Source: Diphasiastrum complanatum (taxonomy: Eukaryota > Streptophyta > Lycopodiopsida > Lycopodiales > Lycopodiaceae). From it: DNA of 64,000 nucleotides. The notes under the pieces are model-generated. The model had not been told where the DNA came from and did not search any database. It saw only the letters and a program-made list of their open reading frames with translations. The stretch covers positions 45,295,592 through 45,359,591 of the forward strand of contig CM055109.1 in the NCBI GenBank assembly GCA_029204225.1, in the 5' to 3' direction. Within the stretch, counting starts at the first letter, position 1. Every line of letters starts with the position of its first letter. Of this stretch, positions 21,676-33,656 are shown in pieces. A program made the position numbers and the translations under genes.

Positions 21676-23210
21676 TTGATTTTGAATATATTTGAAAGGC
21701 ATGAAAATCTAGTGATTGTCAACAACAATGAGAAAAATTCTATCAAAATCAACATTTTTACATGTAACTTAAAAAGTGGATGGTTTTGAATTTTAAGAGT
21801 TCTCATGGTAGAGCAACTTACACAAAATTTGTAGTCCCCCAACTCGCACTTCAAATGTATTGATTAGGTTCATACTTTAGTAAAAACTCTATTTTGGAGA
21901 TTCTAAATGAAAATTGTAGAATTAATCGACAAACAATGAGCATCAACCACACCAAATGATTGAAGGGCAACCTTGAATACCAAATTGTTACATTGAACCC
22001 ACAATTGGCGCCTGGCATTTAATGCATGTGTTTAATTTATCCTTAGGTAGTTGATTGCAAGATTTCAATGGGTTGGCCCTTACATGCACTACCCATCAAT
22101 TTGGCATCAAAGTCCTAGCAGCGTGCCACATGGCACATTTAGGGGTAACGGAATGCCCACTTGAAACTTAAAATTTTTGTGGGCCAATTTTTTTTTAATT
22201 TTGTAAGTTCCAAGCATGCACGATGCTCGGGTGCCACAATTTTTGTGAGCCCCCACAACCACACACGCGAGCACATGCATATAGGGGTGAAAAAAAATTT
22301 GTAATACATATGTAAAAGTTGTGGAAACTACCAAAAACTTATGGGACAAAATAAAACACATATCAATTTTTCACACACAAGCAAATATAATGGGGAGGCA
22401 AAAATTAAATTCTTAAATTAAAATTAATAAATAATATAATAATAAACAAATGTGTGGTGATCATTGTGCTAAGGCCAAAGGAAAACAGTGCTTGCAAGAT
22501 GCAGGGTCCCGAAAGACTTCAAAATGATGGAGATATCATGGTAGCATCTCACATGCATTATGCACTGATGATGGGAAAAGGTGGGGACAGTGGGCTCTAT
22601 CCCCCTATCACCTATGTGCACCCACCCTTATTGAAGATGCAAAATAAGCTCCTCTCAATTCAGGTGGGGTTGTGAGTGATGAATTTTTCTTTGGGCATGA
22701 AATAGACAAGCTACTAATCGTGCATACAACACTAGTAAGGAAACTTAAGAGCAAAAATGTAATATACTACTACAGAATCTGTCTTTGTATGATCCCAGAT
22801 GCTAGATCATAGTATTATATAGTAGATACCATTGGAATTTGGGGCTGATTTTCTGTCACATCTTCCAGAATTGCGTGCTTCTGTTGACTTGATAGTACCT
22901 AAGTGGAGTACTGACGGTGTACACTGTAGTATTGGCGATGGTGAAACCATTAAAAACACATAATTTAAGCTTTGAGAGGTTGGAATTTGAGACAAAGAAA
23001 AAGGTGGCATCAAAGTCAGATTTGCCAGGTAGAGAAAGCTATTCTCACAAGTCATAACAATTGTATATGCACGGCTCCTTCTGAAGCAAATACGTCTTAA
23101 TCTGTACTATACTAGCGAGGCCTAAGCAAGCAAGCTCTTATGCGGATCATGTATGATCTCAAACAATTCATGTAACTGGTTACTGAAAAATTCTGGTTTT
23201 GAAAAACTGC
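21676..23210. other. AT-rich stretch without recognised gene
   Basis: Neither strand shows a transposon domain or a long conserved frame. T and A runs and short open frames of low quality dominate. With 23362-24593 it is the only part of the window free of recognisable mobile-element coding, so it may be old low-copy sequence. Confidence 0.35.
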
Positions 23211-23361
23211 TTAGTGGTGCACTGATTTGCACCAAAGTCCCGCGTCTGAAGTAAGCACAGACAGGTTCAAGTGCCCATCAAAGCTCAGGGCACAGGTGAC
23301 ACCGACAGCACTGGATAAAAGTATATCTACAGTCGTTTCCGCGCCTGGGACCATTATCTTC
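23211..23361 (-). CDS. Possible terminal exon of an unidentified host gene
   Basis: On the minus strand a pyrimidine-rich run ends in TTTTAG at 23362, a good splice acceptor. The next 49 codons are open and end in TAA at 23211-23213. The peptide has a compositionally normal hydrophobic/hydrophilic pattern (VDILLSSAVGVTCALSF, then GHLNLSVLTSD). An in-frame stop lies upstream of the acceptor, as expected for an intron. I do not recognise the family and could not find the preceding exon by eye. It could be chance; the main support is the acceptor plus coding-like composition in a transposon-poor stretch. Confidence 0.3.
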
Positions 23362-24593
23362 CTAAAAGTAGAGTAAAGTGATCACTCCACTGATCACTGA
23401 TGATTAATGAAAAAGAGATCGAAAATGGTGTGTGGAAAACACGCGTGATTCAAAGTCCATGCAACGTAAATGTAATAGGCTCTCAAGAATTTTGAAACCA
23501 TAAATAGCAAATCTCTAGGCGCCACTACGCGGCACGTACATGATATATTGAAATCATGACAAGGATTTTGAGTACAATGTCAAAAAAAGGAAAGTATTGT
23601 ACTAACGAATTTCAACCGTCATAGTAAACTTGAGCTTTTAATTCCAACAAAGGGAACTACAAAGATCATATGCACATAGTATTCATTGGAGATTTGTATC
23701 TCTCATTTAGACTAAGGGAACTACAAAGACCATTTCCACAAACTATTTGTAGTCAAGGGAACTACTAAGACCATTTCCACACAGTATTCATTGTGGAGGA
23801 TTGTATTGTCGTTTGTAAAAGGCCCCACCCTCATCCCACAATGCAAAGTCATCCATCAATAATCACGATGTATGATGAAATATTTCAAGACTCATGGATT
23901 GTTGGATGAGTGTGGGACCTTCTACGCACCCTTAATCCACTAAGCTCTTTGATTATTCGTTTTTGATGTACACTAAATTCTAAAGTAGATTATGAGTTTC
24001 GAAAGGGTCATGTCATCATGCCGACAAATTATGAGCCTTTCTGTGAATGTTTTTCCAAAAGGAGATGATGGCCTTAAAATTATGGTCACTAAACAATTCA
24101 TTCCCCAACATATATAAGGCATTTTTGGGAAGGTTGTCTTTATTTTAAAGCTTGATGGATTTTTTTTCCAACAAAAACAACAATTATATTATATTCAAAA
24201 AATGTACATTGAAAAGCATTAAAAAGCATAATCTGAAGCATGATAACCCTTAAGAAATAAATCCCAATAGATGTCCTACAAGTCAACAAGCTTCAATCCA
24301 GTAGAGCTTGTTGCTTTCAAATCATGAGACTAAAAAAGCTTGTAGGAGGTGATGGAGCGGAGGATACAACTCCTTCGATAGTTGATAGTCGACACCATCG
24401 ACTCAACAATCTTCAGAAGACGTTCGAACCTGACGACTACACTTCATGTCTCAAGGACTATCGTTACTACTATCGAACAAGACTTCACGCCCGCTTCACT
24501 GTACAATCAACTTAAAGGCTGACAACCAATAGAGTAACAATGCACAGACAAGTATTAGATTAGATGTATCGATCAATCAAATCAAATGAATCG
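23362..24593. other. No recognised gene; holds a short imperfect repeat
   Basis: The phrase gggaactacaaagacca recurs at about 23650, 23716 and 23758, twice followed by a shared attcattg phrase, giving a three-copy imperfect repeat over 23648-23800. A 63-codon open frame at 24324-24515 has no family signature. Confidence 0.35.
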
Positions 24594-24768
24594 CAAGAAT
24601 CGAAGCCAAGGGCCCTAAAATTCACTATAAATAGTAGTACTTTGTAGTTCATTTCTCATGTTTAATCAAGAAGGTGGAAACTCTACCAAATTGCATTTGG
24701 ATGTCCTTGCTCTTCTTTCTTGCTCCATCTCTCATGTTTTCTTTGGATTTTTATGTTAATTGGATCTG
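24594..24768 (+). repeat. LTR fragment (plus orientation), probably gypsy B 5' LTR
   Basis: It aligns with the gypsy A LTR around its TATA box and beyond (actataaatag at 24633-24643, tgtccttg, ccatctctcatg, ttaattggatctg). It ends exactly where the opposite-orientation LTR of element C begins. The last bases of such a plus-oriented LTR reappear at 29086, directly before gypsy B's PBS. The simplest reading is that element C inserted into gypsy B's 5' LTR, with later loss of the LTR middle. Confidence 0.6.
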
Positions 24769-25531
24769 TGTAGTGGGTTTCTTTCCTTGCCTAACCTGAA
24801 TCCAAGATCTAATCAATCTAGCATCAGAGAGACGAAGTTAGTTGTCACGCATAGATTCGTTCCCATGAGAGCGATAGTATAGTTCAAATTTCAGCATGAA
24901 TGGAAGATCCAAATCTAACTCTAACATCCATTAACCCTAAGCATTAACGCTACGATCCATTAACACTACAATCCATTAACACTACGATCCACAACAAGAT
25001 AGCTTACTCTTTCTCCCCCCCCTTTCTCTCTCATAAAAAGTATAACAACATGCAATCCCAATAACAATCAGATCCAATCAATTAGCAAAATCCAAAGAAA
25101 GCATGAGAGATGGAAGAAAAGTGATAGAGAGCAAGGACATTCATCAATCCATTTCAGAAGAGAACCAATCTGCTTTATTGAAATGAGAAAATGAACATGT
25201 GTAGGAACTCAAGTTGGTCCCTTTTTATAGTAGAGAGGAGGACCCTGGCCTCTGAATCCCATTGGTCCATTTCTGCCTCCCTAATTATTCAAATTTAAAA
25301 AAGAGTGGGAACCATGCAAATTGGAGGGAAACCCAACTTTATTCACTAACTTGACATTTAGGCCCTGCGACATTAAAAATCTCGCAAAAAGGCCTAAAGT
25401 CCTTTTATTGACTTGTAACTAATCAAATAACTATGTGATCATTGGGTTGGACTTACACACGCAGGGTGCCAAATCCCTCTCACTTATTAACTAGGGTTAG
25501 GGTTGCCTTGGGATCTGCAAACCCTCCAACA
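24769..25531 (-). repeat. 3' LTR of element C
   Basis: In minus orientation it begins TGTTGGAGGGTTTG at 25531 and ends CCCACTACA at 24769. It is about 763 bp and is the diverged counterpart of the gypsy A LTR (2880-3673), sharing ggtggaccc-type and aaagtccttttattgac phrases and a TATA region near 25225 (ctataaaaa, minus). ORF1 of element C lies just upstream of it. Confidence 0.75.
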
Positions 25532-25733
25532 GTAAAACTGGTGGCGGTCCCACGACACCTACGAGATGCAGTTATTGGGGACTTTTATTAGCTTCACGAC
25601 GATTTTTTATTAAATGATACTGCACCTTCTCCATAAAGTCGATCGGACAATATTAAAATCCAAATTATGTGGCAGAAAACAATGATGGGCTCCTGCAATC
25701 CACTTTGAGGTTGTCCAAGATGTGAAGCGAGAT

Positions 25734-28491
25734 TCACAGGAGCCTTCCCATTATTGTTGTTCGAAAATATAAATGAGCAACCATCAGTTGATCTTTGATA
25801 TTCTCTGAGGCCATTGGCTTATTTGGATCGAATGCCAGAGGAGGAAGGCAATCATCCCATCTGGTTGCCACTGATGCCAACAGAGTTAAATCTTTTGCAA
25901 ACATTGTCGATTGTCGCACTGTCGGGTCAGGAGAGTGGATATACTCTCGCTGGTACGCTTGTAAGGCTCGGTGGAAATCCATTGATATTGTCCACTGATA
26001 TTGATGATGGATGATTGGCCAATTGGGCATATGGATGGTGATTTTGTCCATAGCCAATCCCAAATCCTTCCATTTATTCCTTCTCGACATTGGCACATAA
26101 TAGGGATCTACCCGCAATTGGCGAGGGCTGGCCACATAACTCCTGATTGATTTCAGAGTTTTCTCAAAAACGGTAATTCTTCATGTCGGCTGCTCTCCCA
26201 ATGCAGGTATTTTGTCCACTTCTTTGCCGGCCTCTATCTCCAAGGTCTTGAACTTAAGGACCCATCCACCACGTGAGGACTCATGAGGATGTTGCGATAA
26301 AAAACTCTAGATCTGGTCCTCAATGCTGATGGGCCGTCTGAATAGCGGTGTGGTCCGTGATGAGGATGGACCCACTGGCACTGCCTGTACAACTGGCGGT
26401 TGTTCTTCTATTTTTGGAGCTCCCCCCTGGTCCATGCCCAAATCCAGTCCTGTATCCATTGGAACTGCAGTTTGGTGCGAAGGGGAGAATTGCGGCATGA
26501 CCTGTACTGGGATTTGTGGTCTGGCTTCCAACACCTGAGCGACTACTTTTTCATAGGCGCGCTGATGGTTTCTTTAGCCTTTGCCAAATCAGCTGAAGCT
26601 GCTCCTTTGAACCTGTCAAAGCGGCCTTGGAATCCTTGAAGGGCCACTTTGTACATTTTCACTTTCTTGAACAAATACGCGATCTCCGTCAGTATTACCA
26701 GATGATTTGGTATTTGTGTCTGAAGATACACATCACGCTCAAGGGTGGTTGCATCCAATTCACCTTGGAGACGTGTCGATCCTACTCCGCCATCTACTGT
26801 TGACCTTGTTGCAGCTGCACTTGTTGCTTTGCATCCTGCACGACCTTATCCACCTGATCTTGTGCGGTTGTTAGGGCATTCTACAAGGAACTGGTGTATC
26901 CTTCGAGGCGATCAGCCGGTTGCTGTGCCATCTTCTTTTCAGCTTCAGATTTTTCTTTGTGCTGCTTGGCGATCTTTAATTCTCTATCCAACTGGACAAT
27001 CCTTTGGCTGATGAGAGTGTTTTCGGATCCCATGTCGGAAATTCTCTGATCCATTTTTTTTTTCTTTTCAAGCATAGATTGGATCACTTGCACAAGGCTT
27101 GAGACCAAATCGAGAGCATCACTAGAATCTACTGTCGTGGAGGTGGCAACTGTAGTAGGACCTGATGGTACTGTCCTTGGTTGGCATGAAATAGGTGCCA
27201 ATAACTTTTTTCCTTCAAAAACATCCTCCTCTTCAAAGCCCTTAGGCATGGTGGCGTCGAACTGCTTCGGTGATTTCACAGCCTGGTCGACCCGCAGTGT
27301 GGCTGGGCTGTCTTCAACTTGAAGTGGCTGGCATGACTCTTCAACATCAATAGTAGTATCATGGATTTGTTCGAATCCTGTTCCAGGGGATTGGAGTTCA
27401 AAGGGCGCAGGGCTCTGGGGCATTTCAAAAACTTTGGAGGCCCCAAGGGGGTCGGAATCATCGAACATATCCATAAAGTATTGTGTGTTTGGTGAAGTAG
27501 CTTCAGTGTGCAGGGGTGAGGCAGCCTGGGCAGCTGTGATGGGAATGGTAGCCCCAATAGTCGCAGACTGTCCTTGAGTAAAAGCAGAGGCGAGGAAAGC
27601 ATCAGAGGCGGGGAGAATAGGAAGTTCAATGCAAACAACAGTAGGGGGTGGAAGCGCAGCTGATGATGTATGTCTAGTACAACGTCGTGATGCGGAAGGC
27701 GAGTAAGGAATGACGATCTCGCTATGTGGACGACGTTGACTATGTGAATTGGAGGCCTGGTGGGATGACTCGGCCGATGCTTCTTCATAGACCTAAAGCA
27801 CAGAATCTAGGTGGAAGCCATGGATTTTGTTTTCAAGGTGGGAGCCGCTAGAAGAGACGATAGGGAGCCAGCAGCAAACTGCTGCTTGGTATTACTCTTA
27901 ATAGCTCGTTTGAGCTCTCTAGAAATAGTCTTGAATCAGGTATATGGTTGAAGAGGGGGATTTGGCTATCTTGGCATAGGATTCAACTATCCTATGTAAG
28001 ATCTGTGAAGTGATGCGGTCTTTCCTGAGGTTGCCAACCATCAGAAAGTTATTCAGGAGCTAGGCAACATCGTGTATGGTAGGTTCAGTGATGGCATCGA
28101 GGAGATAACCATCATTGGTCCATTGTAGATCGTTTGTGAGGTCAATGTAAGTCTTAATAGCCTGTTTGTCCTGTTTATGGTTAAGTGAGGCTTGGGTTCC
28201 AGACGTTATACCTATGACAGCAAGGGCGGCCTCAGTTACGCGCACCTTGTGTGTGGCTCCTTGAAAGGTGATATAAAACTTGGATTTCTCTTCTTTCCAT
28301 GTACTGAAGGCAAGGGTGATGAAATCCATGTTGATTCTTCGAGAAAAGGCTCTCTCATGAATATCCATTGCAGTAAGCAGAGGCTCCGCAAGGGTCATCC
28401 ACTGTGGAGGCTCCTCAAGGATATCCATTACAAATGGGACATCACAATGGATAGTATAACACAGGGACTAGGAAGTATCTATAGAAGACAT
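25734..28491 (-). pseudogene. ORF1 of element C: novel coiled-coil retroelement protein in gag position
   Basis: The minus-strand ATG at 28491 (MSSIDTS) is followed by an in-frame TAG at 28468-28470. The frame then stays open through a globular N-domain (28428-28060) with INMDFITLAFSTW, KVRVTEAALAVIGI and TNDGYLLDAITEPTI. Frameshifted Pro/Ser-rich sequence follows, then an acidic linker and a coiled coil (27050-26881; KKKKMDQRISDM ... VQLDRELKIAK). A second helical part (26758-26543), a Pro/Gln linker and a C-terminal block (26135-25734) end it. Unbroken it would be about 900 residues. The N-domain is clearly homologous to ORF1 of element D (58542). It loosely recalls the N-terminal putative-plant-transposon domain seen in some Tat/Athila ORFs (from memory, not checked). 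No gag, protease, RT or integrase lies between it and the LTR. Confidence 0.65.
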
Positions 28492-29085
28492 GATGATCAG
28501 AACGAAAAGTAAGACGCGGGAATGTATATCAGAAAGCAATTTAGAAAGTTTGGAAGGCTTTGGTCGCGAGAAAAATTCGCAAGAGCTTCACTAGCACAAG
28601 TGAGGAATGAATCGAATTCAGCCAACTTATAGGTGAATTTGGAGGGTCCATTACACAGAATACTAGATTGGCTAGTCAATTCTGAACAAAAATTTGCAAG
28701 CATGTACAGTACTGTGAAAATAGGCTTTAAAAATCTAGACGAAGGTTTATGGGGATCTGAACCTATTAGGCGAAGGGTTGGCGAAGGATGAACCTTCGCC
28801 TAGGAGGGTCCTTCACCCAAATACTGTCATAAATGCATTTTTTCAAGATCTGAACCTATGGCCAACCTAATTTTGACATTTTAAGATCATCTAGCATGTC
28901 AACGAAGGTTCATAATGAGGGTAAGGTACTCGGCGAAGGTTCCCAAAATGGCATATTGCTGGTCATTATCCTGACTCAAAATGGAGTTTTTCTGGACAAG
29001 AACCTTCGCCCAACTCAAATTAGATAAATCTAAAGTGGATGTACAGTCTGGAGGCTCAGCGAAGGTTTTCAATACTGTATATTCA
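28492..29085 (-). repeat. Leader of element C with iterated CCTTCGCC/GGCGAAGG motif
   Basis: The part next to ORF1 (28560-28640) is conserved with the same place in element D (gaattcga, gtgctagtgaagctct on the minus strand). Farther out, 28740-29070 carries the same motif as the gypsy A and B leaders in both orientations (gaaccttcgcc near 28790, ggcgaaggtt near 28935, ggttggcgaagg near 28776, agaaccttcgccc near 29000, cagcgaaggtt near 29060). Element C's own 5' LTR is missing; the leader abuts a fragment of gypsy B's LTR at 29086. Confidence 0.6.
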
Positions 29086-29113
29086 AGTTAGGCAAGGAAA
29101 GAAATCCACTACA
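29086..29113 (+). repeat. Last bases of gypsy B 5' LTR
   Basis: Twenty-eight bases ending ATCCACTACA match the 3' end of the gypsy A and C LTRs and directly precede a PBS. The rest of this LTR is at 24594-24768 or lost. Confidence 0.65.
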
Positions 29114-29117
29114 ATTT

Positions 29118-29135
29118 TGGCGTCGTTACCGGGGA
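29118..29135 (+). other. Primer binding site of gypsy B (Asp-tRNA type)
   Basis: TGGCGTCGTTACCGGGGA, same placement as in gypsy A. Confidence 0.8.
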
Positions 29136-30133
29136 GCTACGCCAATTTTTAAGTTTGCAGCATGTTTGTTGGATGGTTAGCTTGCATTAGGCATCTTGTC
29201 GTTGCATGAATAGTGTTAGATTTGCATTTAGGGTTAGTTTGGGAGTGATTTTGATTGATTTGAGTGGATTTGCTTGTTTGAAATCTAATCTGATTGTAGA
29301 CCAAGGGAAGCTAATCAGATCACCAATCTTAAGATCCATTTGGATCTGAGATATAAAAAAAAACAACAAAAATCGGTCAAATCTGCCAGATTTTGGTCAA
29401 AAGGAGACAAAAATCATCATCAGAGCTGATAACTTTTTGCTCTGTCGGCGAAAAATAATACCAAAAATAGAAGATTTTTCATTGGATCAATTGTCATATT
29501 GCCATATTTTTGTCAGAAAAATCATTTTTTTTGCAAAAATACCAGTATTACTCTTGATCCTTCGCCAAAACCTTTGACGAGTTTCAAGAACATTTATAGT
29601 AAAATACTATTTATGAGTTCGGCGAAGATTCTTCTTGTCCAGATCATAGAAAATCTTGATTTTTACCCTCGCCAAACTACAAAAACTGTTTTTTTCTATG
29701 TCAAAATTTTTTCGTCGGTTTACCCTAGTTTTATCTATGTCAGATTTTGCATCTGAGAGTTCGGCGAAGGTTATTTCCCTAGATATTGTCAGAAAAGTTG
29801 ATCAGAGAGTTTTTTTTTTTCCAAAATAACACTGTTGAACCTTCGCCGAGCCAATCTTTGCCTAGGAAACCTTCGCCAGTACTATTTTTAGGTTCTGATT
29901 TTTCAGATCAAGTCTTTGTCAAAATTTGGGTCAAATCTGATACAGTCTGATTTGGATTCTGAGAAATTTTTCATTTTTGAAAAGTATCGATTGATTGAAT
30001 TTCGAAATCTTTTTCATGATATAAAAATCAGATTCTTGAAAAGTGGAATAGATCTAGCAGATCTGATCTGAGATAGTTTTGGTCAAAAAATCTAGATCCA
30101 ATCTCATTGTTTGCTTGATTTGAATTTGTGAAG
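29136..30133 (+). repeat. Gypsy B leader with iterated CCTTCGCC motif
   Basis: It is colinear with the gypsy A leader but shorter. Motif copies include gtcggcgaaaa near 29444, tccttcgcc near 29558, ttcggcgaagat near 29619, ttcggcgaaggtt near 29760, gaaccttcgccga near 29835 and aaccttcgccag near 29868, again in both orientations. Confidence 0.65.
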
Positions 30134-31616
30134 ATGGCTGCTCCTAGAGGTGCTCCTCAGGTCAATCCAATCATTGTTAGAAGAGCACCCCGTTTGGATC
30201 TACTCAAATACAATGGGTTAACAGATCTAGTTAGATTTCTTCAGATCTATGATGAATCCTGTGAAGCCTATGGCAAAATTTTCCCTAAAGATAAACTTAA
30301 GCTTTTTCCTATGGCCTTAACAGGCACAACACAAGATTAGTACTATAATCAAGATGAAACTGAGCGTACATATTGGGAGGTTGTTAAAAGATCTCTCATC
30401 ACGCGATGCAAACCTTGGAAGTTTATGGAAGACCCTTTCCTACTTTTAAGTAAAATTAAAATGGGAAAGTGAGAAATGATTCGAGATTACATTGAACGGG
30501 TGAAATGCCTCAGATCTGAGTGCGAACCTGAGCTGATTAACGAAAATGCCATGATTATGTGGTTTTTGTCAAGTCTACCTAAACGAATCAGACGTGAGCT
30601 GAAATGCCATAATGAGTATGTGCTCTTGCAAAATGCTATGGACGATGCAATTCGAGAGGAGGATAAAGATTCAGATGATGAGCCAAATATTAGTATGTTG
30701 CCTTATACAGCAGGGCAGACCACTACGACATCCACCACTATTGCATCAACAGATGTCAACGCTACTGTAGAAATGATGCTCAATGAGTTCGAGAAACTTG
30801 GGAAGAACTAGCAGAAACAGATGGAAAATTTGCAATCGCAATTTGATGAGAAGATCAAAGCATTGGAAGATTTCCACAAAAAAGCGAACAAGGAACCTGA
30901 GAAGTTTGCGAAGACTTTTCCTACCAGGGAAAATGTCTAGTTGTCGTGCAACAACAAGCATCTAGAAACTAGACCAGAGAACCGCTTGGATGCTTTGCAT
31001 GTAGAGAAAATAATAGAGTTGCGGAATGTCCAAATAAAGAAAAAATTGTACCATTCTGTCGTGACTGTGGTTATGGGCATTTCTATAAAGACTGTCCAGC
31101 AAGACCGAAGCCACCACCAGCTACATCTCCTGTAAATTTGATAACAATCAAGCAAAGACCAGTAGCTCAGAATAAATCAAGTGCACCCTTGATGGTGGTC
31201 ACCAGAGCATAGAAGCAGAAAGAACCAGTAGCAGATCCAGTTCCTGCTGATTCTATATAGTTAACCGATATACAACAACATTTGGAGTCTATCCAAATCT
31301 TCATGTAAGAAAAAGAAGATATCAGGATATGAGGCAGTGGATTAAACATCTGCAAGAAGAAGAGGAGCTTAAAGCTGCTAAAGCAACAGCCAAAGTTTGT
31401 GCTTCACCATTGCAGCCACCAAAAAATTCACGTACAGATATGAATGATCAGTTGCATCATCATGAAGAACCCTTTAAGATGACTGAACAAGAAGTACTGC
31501 AAACAGAACTGCTCATGAATATTTTATCTAGTAAGATTAATATTTCATTGGGAGAGTTCCTGAAGTTGGTGCCAAAAGCAAAAGAAGTCTTAGCGCAAAA
31601 GTTAGCCCAAGCATAA
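30134..31616 (+). pseudogene. Gypsy B gag, broken
   Basis: The ATG at 30134 opens the same capsid as gypsy A. It includes NGLTDLVRFLQIYDESCEAYG, then a stop replacing the Trp of the QDW block, YWEVVKRSLITRCKP, a stop at 30472, RDYIERVKCLRSECEPEL and LSSLPKRIRRELK. The Thr-rich linker follows, a stop at 30809, a coiled segment (MENLQSQFDEKIKALED), a stop at 30938 where the first two knuckles are deleted, and a frameshifted pair of knuckles near 31000-31100. The end matches gypsy A (RTDMNDQLHHHEEPFKM ... SLGEFLKL). It is dead, but a good template for the family domain order. Confidence 0.85.
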
Positions 31617-33510
31617 CTAGAAGTCCATCAAGAGCCACTTTTTTGTGCTAAATGTGAAGAATCTAATGAAGTACTCCATGTCGGAGCCGCTTGGGAAAGT
31701 GAACAGAAGAATATTACTCTACAGATACAACACATACAATTTCCTAAGGAAGCAGCTGTGATAGATGGTGGTTCAAGAGTTAACCTGATTTATACAAAGC
31801 TATGTGCAAAATGGGGCCTTACAAAGATCAAGCCTGCTACTTTTGCCATTAAGCTAGCTGATCAAACAAGGAATGGTTGAAGATATATCTGTCAGAATTG
31901 CGGTAGTACAGTTCGTCATTACTTTCGTAGTAATGGACTTACCAGAAGCACCAAATGTCTACTGAGTTCTATTGGGACGTCCATGGTTACGAGTTGCGCA
32001 AGTGATTCATAACTGGGGTACCAGAAAAATCACTTTTGAAAATCGTGAAGGTGCAGTCAGAGTTGATCCTACAACTTGGACTATCAAACCAGTGGTTCAA
32101 AAAGAGGATGATGATTCATCAACAACGGAATACTTGTGACCGGCCAGAGAAAAATTTGGGAGTTCATCACGATTCTCAAATGGATATTGTCAACTAGAAT
32201 GAAGCTCTTGCAACGCTTGATTGTACAATAGGATATATGTGTCAACAAGATAATCAGTTAGATTTGAGCGAGATTTTCTTATTGGATCGAACCTTGGATA
32301 CACCAATCACTTTTCCATTGAATGTGTTGAATATACCTTGGATATCAATGGAATCTATACCAGATCCGATTGAAGACGATCTCATACCTGTCAGTCATGC
32401 CTTGACTTATGATGACAATTCAGAACTTACGGATGAGCAGATTATCAATCATATGGATCCAACCAGATTTGGAGTGCTTAATGTTCCTGATGAACCAACA
32501 ATAAAACCACCTAAAGAAGTTATATTGAAGAAAGACATGGTCACAAGGTCAATGACGAAGAAGCAAGCCAAGCAACATTATAATACGGTCATGAAATGGG
32601 AAAATCCTCCTCAAAAGATTGATTCAGCGAATGTGCCACCCTTACTAGATAAAGGCAAAGAGAAAGTCGAGGATGATTCTACAAGTCAGAATTCTAACAA
32701 TTCATCATCGTCTCGAAAGTCATCACCTCCACGATCAGTTCCTACCAAGAAGGCTAAGCGAAGATCCAAGACAAGTCCTTTCGAAAGAAGCAGATGTAGT
32801 CCAGCATGATATGTCCGAACATTTTAAACGTTATACATTGGATGATGTGGTTATCATGCTACCTAAAGCACATTGTGAACCCAAAGAACACGTGCCAGAC
32901 TCAAAAAATGTTTACGATGGCCCAGCTAGGACACAACCAATGAATCTTGCTGAACCAGGAGATCCACAAAAGATTGTGCAGGTTGGACCACAACTTAATC
33001 CTGAACAGTATCAAGCACTCCGCATGTTACTTATTAAGTATCAAAATTGTTTTGCATGGACTTATCAAGATCTAAAGGGTATTCCGACATCAGTTATTGA
33101 ACATACCATACCTTTAGTACCTGATGCAGTTCCCAAGGTTACAAAGTTCTATCGATGTAATCCTAATGTTGCGGATCTGATAAAAAAAGAACTTCAGAGA
33201 TTGTTTGACGCCGATTTTATTTATGAGATCGAGCATACCGAACGGATCCCACCAATTGTCATTTTTCCTAAAAAGAATGGGAAATTGAGAATTTGTGTGA
33301 ATCTCAAGGCTTTGAACAAAGTGACGCGGAAGGATATCTTTCCGTTACCTTTTACTGAAAGCATTTTGGATCGCCTTGCTAGAGCGGAAGCTTGTAGTTT
33401 CTTGGATGTATCTAGTGGTTACAACCAGGTTAAGATTGCACCTGCCGATCGCCACAAAACAGCTTTTGCAACAAAATGGGACATCTATGCTTACAAAGTA
33501 ATGTCGTTTG
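31617..33510 (+). pseudogene. Gypsy B protease, linker and RT N-half, broken by copia K
   Basis: The protease appears near 31755 as AVIDGGSRVNLI, the DGGS form seen in plant Tat-type gypsy. A stop and frame changes follow to 32150. A 190-codon open linker (32237-32809) ends in RSMTKKQAK and a Ser-rich run. In the next frame (32673-33527) comes RT: ALRMLLIKYQNCFAW, FYRCNPNVADLIKKEL, IVIFPKKNGKLRICVNLKAL, DIFPLPFTESILDRLA and CSFLDVSSGYNQVKIA, with its first catalytic Asp, then AYKVMSF. Coding is cut at 33510 by copia K and resumes at 38447. Confidence 0.88.
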
Positions 33511-33656
33511 AGTTAGAATTAAAGTAGAATCGCTGTGCTACTAAACTGTGGGTCCTATTAGTGGATAAGGATCAGTTGGCCTCGCCACGAGGCAGGTCGA
33601 TGGGACACGCGTCCCGCCAACGGCAACCTGGGTCATGCATGGGTTGCCTGAGTGAA
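33511..33656 (+). repeat. Truncated 5' LTR of copia K, three perfect hairpins
   Basis: It starts AGTTAGAATTAAAG, as do the 3' LTRs at 38173 and 44438. It breaks off after gcctgagtga, so TATA, R, U5 and the PBS are lost. Hairpins: GCCTCG-CCA-CGAGGC (33579-33593), GGGAC-ACGC-GTCCC (33602-33615), and GGCAACC ... GGTTGCC (33622-33648). Confidence 0.85.

Noticed and set aside
24324-24515. 63-codon open frame considered as a host gene
   Set aside because: No family signature, no splice signals noted, and it adjoins an LTR fragment; length is within chance.
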